This document shows, piece after piece, positions 8,601-15,194 of a stretch of DNA of 64,000 bases (within the stretch, counting starts at the first letter, position 1; every line of letters starts with the position of its first letter). Made by a program: the position numbers and the translations under genes. The stretch comes from Tunturiibacter gelidiferens. GTDB lineage: Bacteria > Acidobacteriota > Terriglobia > Terriglobales > Acidobacteriaceae. The notes under the pieces were generated by a model. It saw only the letters and a list, made by a program, of their open reading frames with translations, was not told the DNA's origin and searched no databases. The stretch covers positions 372,001 to 436,000 of the forward strand of contig NZ_JACCCV010000001.1 of NCBI RefSeq assembly GCF_013410115.1. The letters are read 5' to 3'.

Positions 8601-10285
8601 CGGCGGGGACGGGCGGCTCGGGCGGACAGTCGGTTGGAGCGGGTTTGTCTGGTGGAGCTGCACCGATTCCGGGGGCGACGGCGGACTACAACTTCCTTGA
8701 AGGTACAGGGACAGTTGTTACCGACAACAGTGGCAATGGCAATAACGGCACGCTCGGCGCGGGTGCATTGTCTCCTGCATGGACTACTGCGGGTCTGAGC
8801 TTCAGCGGGCAGGAGCAGGTGGCTTTGCCGCCGGCGCTGAACAGCTCGGAGACCTTCTTTATGGGGGTTTATCTGCAGCCTATTACTACCTCCATTCCGG
8901 GCAACTCTTTCCCGATGCTGGTGGGCTCGAGCCTCGGCGGCAATGGTCTGAACCTGCTGTATGACTACGAGAATAACGGCACCCTCTCGCAGGATACGTA
9001 TATTCTCGCACCTACGATCTATGGCAGTAATGCAGTGTTTACTGGGGTTCAGAATCTGGTGTCGGGATTCCACGTACTGACTTATGTGCTGGGAACTCCG
9101 GGAAGGACAGCGGATCAGATCTATATCGACGGAGTGCAGTCCACTTCGTATGATCCTAGATATCATTTCAACGCTGCTGGACTTCAGACCTCGGGAAACC
9201 TGTTTCTGGGGTCGAGCAATACGGGGATTTTTGGAAGTTCGGGGTTGAACGGCACCTTCTATCGAATGGTGACGATGCCTACGAATACGCTGACGGCCGC
9301 GCAGGTGCAACAGATAAGCAACCAGATAAGGAACGATGTTGCGAGCCGAGGCGTGAACACGTCGCCGGCGAAGATCAAGCAGGGAACTCCAACGCTGCAC
9401 TGCATCGGCGACTCGATTACGGCAGGGCTGGGTACAACGAATCCCTACTGCTCGCTTTTGAGTCTCAGCAATCAGCCTGCGTACTCGATCGATAACTGGG
9501 GAATTGTTGGTGTCAGCTTGCAGGCGATCGATGCGTCGGAGAACAATCGGGTCGGCCAGCTTTGCGAGTCGAGTCGGGGACCGAGTGTTGCGCTGGTGTT
9601 TCTTGGCACCAATGACTTCCTGAACCCGGTGCAGACGCCTACTGGGGTGATTCCAAGCCTGGCCGGCGAGGTACAGACGCTGAAGGGCGCAGGGTGTCGG
9701 GTGTTTGTCGGTACGATGCTTTCGCGATCGGGCAATGACGGGGCAGGTGGCTCCTATGATGCAGATAAGGACGCGTATGACTCGCTGATTCTAACGGGAG
9801 CGAAGGCGTTCGGAGCCGATGGTGTGGTGGACTTCGCGGCCAATCCGCTGCTGGGTGCAGATGGTGCGACAAGCAATTCGACGTACTTCCAGGGGGATGC
9901 AATTCATCCGACGCAGGCCGGTCAGCAATTGCTCGCAAATGCTGCCAGCAATGCGCTGAACTACTACTTCGGATACAACCAGATGAATCCGCATGTGGTG
10001 AGCGCGGGCAGTTACACGATGCAGGCCGGAGACGGATACATTACGGCGAGCCCTACAGCGAACCAGACGCTGACGCTGCCGGATTGTACGGGCCAGAGCG
10101 GCGCGGTGTACACGGTGACGAACCTGCAGTCTGCTTTCACGGTGGGTGTGATTGCGGGCAGCTCTGCGCAGCTGATCAATGGACTTGCGGCGAGCACGGT
10201 GGTGCCGGTGCCGGCGAACGGGTCGTTGACGCTGCGGGATGTTCCGAATCCGAAGACGGTTTCGGGATGTCATTGGGAGATGTAG
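5642..10285 (+). CDS. giant tail-fibre-like protein with signal peptide, LamG-like and SGNH hydrolase domains
   Basis: 1547 residues, ATG 5642 behind GAGGAGAACAACG. Domains in order: basic N-terminus plus hydrophobic stretch ending AAAAQA at about residue 34, a classical signal peptide; an Ig/carbohydrate-type beta domain at about 40-150 of a kind I associate with acidobacterial proteins; a fibre repeat at about 180-222 (AGDTMTGPL and DKHYVD motifs, as in phage fibres); a long Gly/Thr/Asn-rich beta region; a LamG/concanavalin-like domain at about 1010-1235; an SGNH/GDSL esterase domain at about 1250-1435 with GDSIT, GTND and DAIHPT blocks; and a C-terminal beta sandwich. The hydrolase would cut surface polysaccharide or remove acetyl groups. 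A signal peptide is unexpected for a cytoplasmically assembled fibre: the protein may be exported, or the segment may be a membrane anchor. Confidence 0.75.
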   Translation: MHWKPKGWTLIGMLLLAVPGAMTVMKVAAAAQATTPSTIATTQVTDTIYRGDGTLANGSVIVSWQAFTAASGQAVPSGTTSATITNGALSLALVPNAGSTPIGTYYTAVYHLDDGSVSREFWVIPVSQAPVQVSTIKSTVLPTSVAMQTVSKNYVDTAIAAAVTGHPLDSSNPFVEKAGDTMTGPLVLPGDPTATTQAADKHYVDVSVAGVAAGLGQKVSTLPSATQAVVQPVGTQLQVNNLNGDEYASQYVNGLGGNGITNALTSPDCASGCDVKVEHSYPVGENYFPSTWNSGAGGTHVEDDRNGARRDTYLNPTGSSAGEADAGQVIDVTSTRSSQAEVAAGGSTDPSSYALSIRHQGLTGGSNLFPEAIGSVPYFKTNYNAMNVAGSYNTMGQHILDAQTIDCYGVGDCLIGSQFINSSGGFRDEADEGAHPFDIQIQEDFNVFQGVCSAGCSPGSTVVTAGSVMAGGTQGEGRFLIDKNPAKTISIGVITGGTGQVNSGPGPGATFSGTNFPVSVFLATAVTIPSQANNAAPGPVTIAIATTGLTTGFATNTAAVASPNGVACLTDSPANGGPTNYEMANYSVVDGTHLKLTLNKPHQAGATIAFGGLCGYGLEQTVDTVGAIRQVFPVIGSYSTTGLYYAGGLTSLVAGQGTGSGYLNVTMQIAAIARNNGVVTVTTAGSLPVDVNGLSMNISGVADQSYNGNFVVTTTGPNALTFAQAGANSTSTGGNVSKLTGGYVLYPMAEVLGVFDTATKSVDGQLTLAPNTVSWAVNDALEEPHYYQQRVSGDVEFIGQTTPRPTLAQTAGVEYEGNVGPGLSGWTVTNAVPASSYLGNGGTHTVPGFAYVAQGIWQRTMDVQAGEQSVFSVHCNSHGCGRWNSGYDLFDLDSNVGVDSMSFQPTTSTLQMNLRGSSYQFSPQAFTAGTINAGTVNATTLNGAVGAAQLPLFGASGTSHSRGAVPDPGTTAGTTRYLREDGTWSVPAGTGGSGGQSVGAGLSGGAAPIPGATADYNFLEGTGTVVTDNSGNGNNGTLGAGALSPAWTTAGLSFSGQEQVALPPALNSSETFFMGVYLQPITTSIPGNSFPMLVGSSLGGNGLNLLYDYENNGTLSQDTYILAPTIYGSNAVFTGVQNLVSGFHVLTYVLGTPGRTADQIYIDGVQSTSYDPRYHFNAAGLQTSGNLFLGSSNTGIFGSSGLNGTFYRMVTMPTNTLTAAQVQQISNQIRNDVASRGVNTSPAKIKQGTPTLHCIGDSITAGLGTTNPYCSLLSLSNQPAYSIDNWGIVGVSLQAIDASENNRVGQLCESSRGPSVALVFLGTNDFLNPVQTPTGVIPSLAGEVQTLKGAGCRVFVGTMLSRSGNDGAGGSYDADKDAYDSLILTGAKAFGADGVVDFAANPLLGADGATSNSTYFQGDAIHPTQAGQQLLANAASNALNYYFGYNQMNPHVVSAGSYTMQAGDGYITASPTANQTLTLPDCTGQSGAVYTVTNLQSAFTVGVIAGSSAQLINGLAASTVVPVPANGSLTLRDVPNPKTVSGCHWEM

Positions 10286-10358
10286 TTGGTTGCAAGATGG
10301 CGCGGCCTCGTTGGGTGACGGGGCTGCGCCTTCAGTTTTTCTGGATGAGGTTTGTGGA

Positions 10359-11864
10359 ATGGGTGATGCTCAGCGGGATGTCGAGGAGCTACTGAAGCTG
10401 GGCAAGTGGATGGATGCGAAGCCAGCGGGTTTGGTGAAGGTAGCTGCGGGTTGGTTGAAGGTTCGGGACCGCGAGGGTGTAGAGCGGCCGTTGCGGGCCA
10501 ATGCAGTGCAGAGGGCGTTTGAACGCGAATGCGGACGACAGAATATCGTTCTGAAGGCCAGACAGATGGGAATTACGACCTGGGTGGCGGGACGATTTTT
10601 TTTGAAGACTATTACGGCTCGCGGTGTGATGACGGTGCAGGTGGCACAAACGAGAGAGGCGGCGGAGGGGATCTTTCGGATGGTGCAGCGGTTCTGGGAG
10701 TGTCTTCCGGAGGAGATGCGGGAGGGTGTGTTGCGGCGGAGCAAGGCGAATGCGGGGCAGATGTGCTTTCCGGCTTTGGATAGTGAGTTTCGTGTCGTGA
10801 GTGCTGGAGACGAAAATGCTGGTCGTGGGTTGACGATACAGTATCTGCACTGCAGCGAGGTGAGCCGTTGGCCGGGAGATGCGGGAGCTACGCTGGCTGG
10901 GCTTCGGGCGGCGCTTGCTCCTGGGGGCGAGATGGTGATGGAGTCTACGCCGAATGGAGCTTATGGATGCTTCTACGAGGAGTGGGGGCGGGCGCTGGAG
11001 TTGGGAGATGGGACGCATTCGGGTAGTCATCGGGATGGCGGCGTGGTGCGGCACTTCTTTCCGTGGTGGATGGAGGAGGCTTATGTGGCGGCGCCTGTGG
11101 ATGCGCTGCGGGAGGATGAGCTTCGACTGGTGATGGCACATGGTTTGACGGCGCGACAGATGGGGTTTCGCAGGGGGCTGGAGGCTAGTTATCGGGGGCT
11201 GCGGTCGCAGGAGTTTGCGGAGGATGCGGAGAGCTGCTTCAAGGCTACGGGCGAGTGCTGCTTTGAGGTGGAGGCTGTCGAGGGACGGCTGGCTTCGGTT
11301 GGGGAACCTTTGGAGGTGCGGCGGGGTGGAGCGTTACAGGTTTGGCTGCCTCCGATTGCGGGGAAGGAATATGTGGTGGCGGTGGATACTGCCGGGGGTG
11401 GGGCAGATGGGGACTTCGCGGCGGTGCAGGTGATCGAGAGGGAGTCCGGGCTGCAGTGCGCGGAGTTGCAGCAGAGGCTGGGGACGCTGGAGTTGGCGAG
11501 GGTTTCGGCGGAGCTGGCGAGGGAGTATGGCGGAGCGGTGATTGCGGTGGAGAGGAATAATCATGGAGCTGGTGTGCTTGCTTATCTGGATAGCGTGGAG
11601 CGGTATGCGCGTGTGTATGAGCAGGGCGGCGTTGCGGGTTGGTTGACTACGGCGGGATCGAAGCCTGGGATGGTGAGCCGGATGGGAGCTTTGCTGGTGG
11701 AGTCGCCTGGGATGTTCTTTAGTAAGCGGCTGCTGGGGGAGTGTCGGACGTTTGTTGCTATGGCTGGGGGGAGAACTGGGGCGGTGAATGGGGCTCATGA
11801 TGATTGCTTGATGGCTATGGCAATTGGGCAGGTGGTTCGGGCGGAGTTATTGGGGAAGAGATGA
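10359..11864 (+). CDS. phage terminase large subunit
   Basis: 501 residues from ATG 10359 (GAGG 8 nt upstream); a longer frame from 10239 overlaps the fibre gene and is rejected. The ATPase half has KARQMGIT (P-loop-like, near residue 65) and a region LTIQYLHCSEVSRW in place of the usual acidic Walker B, a variant I associate with some terminase-like families. The nuclease half shows an RNase H-type pattern: AVDTAGGGADGDFAAVQV (first Asp), AVERNNHG (Glu) and a final AHDDCLMAMAI (Asp). It would package DNA into heads through the portal coded downstream. No small terminase lies next to it. The stop is directly followed by an inverted-repeat element. Confidence 0.85.
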   Translation: MGDAQRDVEELLKLGKWMDAKPAGLVKVAAGWLKVRDREGVERPLRANAVQRAFERECGRQNIVLKARQMGITTWVAGRFFLKTITARGVMTVQVAQTREAAEGIFRMVQRFWECLPEEMREGVLRRSKANAGQMCFPALDSEFRVVSAGDENAGRGLTIQYLHCSEVSRWPGDAGATLAGLRAALAPGGEMVMESTPNGAYGCFYEEWGRALELGDGTHSGSHRDGGVVRHFFPWWMEEAYVAAPVDALREDELRLVMAHGLTARQMGFRRGLEASYRGLRSQEFAEDAESCFKATGECCFEVEAVEGRLASVGEPLEVRRGGALQVWLPPIAGKEYVVAVDTAGGGADGDFAAVQVIERESGLQCAELQQRLGTLELARVSAELAREYGGAVIAVERNNHGAGVLAYLDSVERYARVYEQGGVAGWLTTAGSKPGMVSRMGALLVESPGMFFSKRLLGECRTFVAMAGGRTGAVNGAHDDCLMAMAIGQVVRAELLGKR

Positions 11865-12071
11865 TGTCCTACCGGACGGCCCACTGCGCGTGGGGCGGCC
11901 ACTTCGTGGCTTGTGTACCTTGTTTCGGTGAGTGATCGGTTGTGGGCCTCGCGTTGCTCGGCGCTGGCTGATTCCGGCCATCGGCCGGACCGAAGATGAT
12001 CGGAGCGCCAAGACCGGCATACGCGTTACGAAGTGACCGCCCTCCGCGCAGGAGGCCCGTCCGGCAGGACA
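11865..12071. repeat. inverted-repeat intergenic element, copy A
   Basis: About 207 bp, starting TGTCCTACCGGACGG directly after the terminase stop and ending CCCGTCCGGCAGGACA in opposite orientation. Each arm contains two small hairpins: CCCAC/GTGGG and GCCAC-TTC-GTGGC on the left, CCTCC/GGAGG and TTAC-GAA-GTGA on the right. Near-identical architecture occurs at 37973-38166 and one arm at 55992-56046. Stem sequences differ between arms and copies but pairing is kept. Confidence 0.8.
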
Positions 12072-12091
12072 CGGGTTATTCTGTTGCTGGG

Positions 12092-12967
12092 GTGTTCGGC
12101 TTGGCGGTGTTGGCGGTACAGGCGATTAGAAGGATGCGGGGCGGGGCACAGAGCCAGCTGATGCTGGGAGCTGATGGCAAGCTTTGGGTGGTGAAGTTTC
12201 AGAATAACCCGCAGGATGTGCGGGTGCTGGCGAATGAGCTGATCGCAACACGACTGGCAGCAGCAGTAGGGCTGACGGTGCCGAAGAGCGATGTGGTCGA
12301 GGTTACCGAGTGGCTGGTGGCGAATACGCTGGATATGTTCGTCGAGATGCCGAAGGGGCAACGAGAGCGATATACGGCAGGGTTGCAGTTTGGGTCGCAG
12401 TTTGTGGGTGGGTTGATGCCTGGGCAGGTGGTGGACTATCTGCCGGAGCAGCAGCTGGACGAGGTGAGGAACCTGGCGGAGTTCGCGGGAATGTTGTGCA
12501 TCGATAAGTGGGCGGGGAACTGTAACGGGCGCCAGGCGGTGTTTGAGAGGAAGCCTCGGGAGAGGAAGTACCGGGCGACGTTTATCGATCAGGGGTTTTG
12601 TTTCAACGCGGGAGAGTGGACGTTTCCTGATTCGCCGTTGCGCGGGGTTTACCAAAGGAACCAGGTGTATGCCCGCGTGACCGGGTGGGAGAGCTTCGAA
12701 CCCTGGCTGAGCCGGGTGGAGGCGATGGAGGCGGGGACGCTTTGGGAGATCGCAGAGGCGGTGCCCCCGGAGTGGTATGGCGGGGATACGGATGTGATTG
12801 AGCGGCTGATGGAGCAGATGTTGAGGCGGAGGCTGCGAGTGAGGGAGTTGATCGGGGAGTTTCGGGATTCGAACAGGGAGCCATTCCCGATGTGGGCGTC
12901 GGGGAAGAAAATTGTGGTGCCGCGGCAGTTTGCTGAGATCAGTGGAGTGGGAAAATTTGTAATGTAG
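12092..12967 (+). CDS. HipA-like kinase family protein
   Basis: About 291 residues. The frame is open further upstream, but that part translates the repeat element; a GTG at 12092 is chosen, with 12107 also possible and no strong ribosome binding site at either. RRMRGGAQSQL, then VVKFQNNPQ (ATP-binding lysine) and LANELIATRLA match the N-lobe of the HipA_2-type kinase domain. The catalytic region reads IDKWAGNCNGRQ, followed by a metal-binding IDQG. HipA proteins are Ser/Thr kinases acting on translation factors; the substrate of this subfamily is unknown to me. It is paired with a DUF3037 gene 31 nt downstream, a neighbour arrangement I recall from many genomes. A role in phage-host conflict is inference. 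Confidence 0.75.
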   Translation: MFGLAVLAVQAIRRMRGGAQSQLMLGADGKLWVVKFQNNPQDVRVLANELIATRLAAAVGLTVPKSDVVEVTEWLVANTLDMFVEMPKGQRERYTAGLQFGSQFVGGLMPGQVVDYLPEQQLDEVRNLAEFAGMLCIDKWAGNCNGRQAVFERKPRERKYRATFIDQGFCFNAGEWTFPDSPLRGVYQRNQVYARVTGWESFEPWLSRVEAMEAGTLWEIAEAVPPEWYGGDTDVIERLMEQMLRRRLRVRELIGEFRDSNREPFPMWASGKKIVVPRQFAEISGVGKFVM

Positions 12968-12998
12968 GGGTTGGTTGTTGTGGCGGAATTGGAGGTCG

Positions 12999-13835
12999 AT
13001 GGCTGAGCGGGTCCAATGCGAGTTCTTCTTGATCCGGTATGTTCCGGATGTGGTGAAGGGCGAGTTCGCGAATATCGGCGTGCTGCTGCGGGAGGCAGGA
13101 CGCGACGATAGCGCGGTGGTGCGCTTTACGCGGGACTGGGCTCGAGTGAAGTGCATGGATGCGGACGCGGATATCGGTTTGCTGGAGGCGCTGGAGGGGG
13201 AGATTGGAGCGCGGTTGCGGAGGATGGGTAAAGACGCTCCGGGAATCAAGCCGGTGATGGAGATCCTTGAGGATACGCTGGCGAACTCAGTGCAGATGAC
13301 CGAGGTGCGGGCTTGCCTGGCGGAGAGCCTGCCGGCGGAGATCGAGCAGTTGATGAAGATGTACGTTGAGCCGTTGAAGGTGAAGACGGAGAGGAAGCGG
13401 ACGGGACGGGCGGCCATCGCGGGGGCGATGCGGACGGAGTTCGAACGGGCTGGGGTGTGGGGGCTGATGCGGAAGAGGATTGCGGCTTCGCTTTATACGC
13501 GGGCAGGCGATCCGATGAAGATCGATTGTGGGTATAGGCCGAACGGGGTGATTCGAATGTTTCAGGCGGTGTCGCTGGAGGGTGATGTGGAGGCGGCAAA
13601 GGGGTTGGCCTATTCTGCTCCGCAGTTGGTTGAGGGCGTGCGAAGGGTCGAGGGGGCGAAGCTGGAGTTGACTGCTATCGTAGAACCGTTGCGGGCTGTG
13701 TCGGACACCGAGGATGAGGCGATGGAGCGTTATCGTTTTGGCGTAGAGGCGATGGAGAGACAGGAGATTCGAGTGGTGACGTTGAACGATCTGGCCCGGG
13801 TGGCGGAGACCGCGAGGGTGGAGTTGAGGGTTTGA
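12999..13835 (+). CDS. DUF3037 family protein
   Basis: 278 residues. The N-terminal 110 residues match DUF3037: CEFFLIRYVPDVVKGEFANIGV, followed by a VRFTRDW strand and a helical segment. The remainder is helical with a basic stretch (KTERKRTGRA) near residue 130 and no recognised catalytic motif. GGAGGT lies just 2 nt before ATG 12999, tight for a ribosome binding site; a TTG at 12975 is the alternative. It follows the HipA-like kinase by 31 nt and is closed by a terminator at 13891-13917, so the two genes form a cassette of their own. DUF3037 could be a partner or substrate of the kinase; biochemical function is unknown. Confidence 0.75.
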   Translation: MAERVQCEFFLIRYVPDVVKGEFANIGVLLREAGRDDSAVVRFTRDWARVKCMDADADIGLLEALEGEIGARLRRMGKDAPGIKPVMEILEDTLANSVQMTEVRACLAESLPAEIEQLMKMYVEPLKVKTERKRTGRAAIAGAMRTEFERAGVWGLMRKRIAASLYTRAGDPMKIDCGYRPNGVIRMFQAVSLEGDVEAAKGLAYSAPQLVEGVRRVEGAKLELTAIVEPLRAVSDTEDEAMERYRFGVEAMERQEIRVVTLNDLARVAETARVELRV

Positions 13836-13890
13836 GAGGTTAGTTCCGGCTGGAAGATATCGGCCAACATGGTTTTGATTTCAAACGGTA

Positions 13891-13917
13891 GGCATGGCCC
13901 AGGGGCTGTGCCTTTTT
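13891..13917 (+). terminator. rho-independent terminator after the HipA-like/DUF3037 cassette
   Basis: GGCA...GCC and GGC...TGCC form an imperfect stem followed by TTTTTCTTTT. It separates the cassette from the portal gene. Confidence 0.6.
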
Positions 13918-13952
13918 CTTTTGCAGCAGAGACGGAAAGAGAGAGGGTAGCG

Positions 13953-15194
13953 ATGGGCGTTCGGACGATGGTCAAGGATGTTTGGCAAAGACTGGCTGGA
14001 GTTGAAGCTGCGGCTGGAGATGCGGGGATGGGCGAGAGGAAGACAGCGATGCTGCCCTCGATTTTGAGTCCCTACAGACCGGCAGGACGGCCGGGGCAAA
14101 ACTCTTTGCCGAAGCCGACTGCGGCGAATCTACGGAAGTTTGCCGAGACGCCGGTGGTGCGGCGGGCGATCAACGTAGTGAAGGACAAGATCGCGAGCAT
14201 GGACTGGCAGGTGAAGGTGCGGCGCGGATATTCAGGCGTGACTGTGGAGGACGCTGAGGCTCGCATGAAGGTTCTGCGGCAGTGTCTTGAAGAGCCGAAT
14301 GCTTCGGACAGCTTTCGGGTGCTTTGGGAGCAGGTGCTGGAGGATCTGCTGGTGGGAGGATTCGGGGCGGTGGAGATGGAAGCTACCGGTGATCCCGAGA
14401 GGCCGTTTCATCTTTGGGCGGTGGATGGCGCGACGATCCAGATCGATACGAAGTGGGATGGCGATCCGAACAAGCCGCGCTATGCGCAGGCTACGGGACG
14501 GATGGGACAGGAGTCTCTGGTGGCTCTGCTCGACGATGAGCTGATGTATCTGAGGCTGAATCCTCGCACCTACACGCCGTTTGGTCTGGGGAGGCTGGAG
14601 GTTGCGTTTGAGACGGTGAACCAGTTTCTGAGCGCGAGCCGGTATGCGGGGAAGCTGGCCAGCAACTCGGTGGCGCAGTATGCGATCTGGTTGAACGACG
14701 CTACTCCAGAGGAGCACGACCGGTTGATTCGTTGGTGGCAGGACGAGATTGAAGGCACAGGCCGGGTTCCATTTTTGAGCTGCGAGCAGAAGCCGGAGGT
14801 GATCCAGTTTGCCGGCGGCACGGATGCTGATCTGCGGCTGCAGTGGCAGGAGACGCTGATTCGCATGATCGCCAATGCGTTCGATCTGCCACCGATGATG
14901 CTTGGGGTTGCAAGTGATGTTAACAAATCGACCGCTGGGGAGCTGGCGGACGAGGCCTTCCAGAGCGCGGTCATTCCGGTTGCAAAGCTGCTGGCTGAGC
15001 ATATTACGCGGGACTTGTTCGCGAAGAAGCTGGGTTGGCGCGAGTTCGAGTTCTGCTTCAACGACCTGGATAGCAGGGACGAGATGCAGGAGCTACAGAT
15101 ACAGACGACGCTGCTGCAAGCCGGCGTGTTGACCGTGGATGAAGTACGTGCGATGCGGGGGTTAGGCCCGATAGAGGCGGCGGTGACACAGTGA
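13953..15194 (+). CDS. phage portal protein (HK97 family)
   Basis: 413 residues; ATG 13953 behind GAGAGAGGGTAGCG. Typical portal features in order: RRAINVVKDKIASMDWQV near residue 75, a DPERPFHLWAVDGATI strand, LNPRTYTPFGLGRLEV, ending with LPPMMLGV and NKSTAGELADEAFQ helices and the acidic clip/crown region FNDLDSRDEMQEL. Portals form the dodecameric gate for DNA entry at one capsid vertex and dock the terminase. The gene is separated from terminase only by the kinase cassette, and its last codons overlap the next start (GTGA), so the two downstream proteins are translationally coupled. Confidence 0.9.
   Translation: MGVRTMVKDVWQRLAGVEAAAGDAGMGERKTAMLPSILSPYRPAGRPGQNSLPKPTAANLRKFAETPVVRRAINVVKDKIASMDWQVKVRRGYSGVTVEDAEARMKVLRQCLEEPNASDSFRVLWEQVLEDLLVGGFGAVEMEATGDPERPFHLWAVDGATIQIDTKWDGDPNKPRYAQATGRMGQESLVALLDDELMYLRLNPRTYTPFGLGRLEVAFETVNQFLSASRYAGKLASNSVAQYAIWLNDATPEEHDRLIRWWQDEIEGTGRVPFLSCEQKPEVIQFAGGTDADLRLQWQETLIRMIANAFDLPPMMLGVASDVNKSTAGELADEAFQSAVIPVAKLLAEHITRDLFAKKLGWREFEFCFNDLDSRDEMQELQIQTTLLQAGVLTVDEVRAMRGLGPIEAAVTQ

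Noticed and set aside
11869-12091. Coding reading through repeat copy A, including the longer start of the HipA-like protein at 11996
   Set aside because: The peptide is a translation of the inverted repeat; the family N-terminus begins only near 12092.
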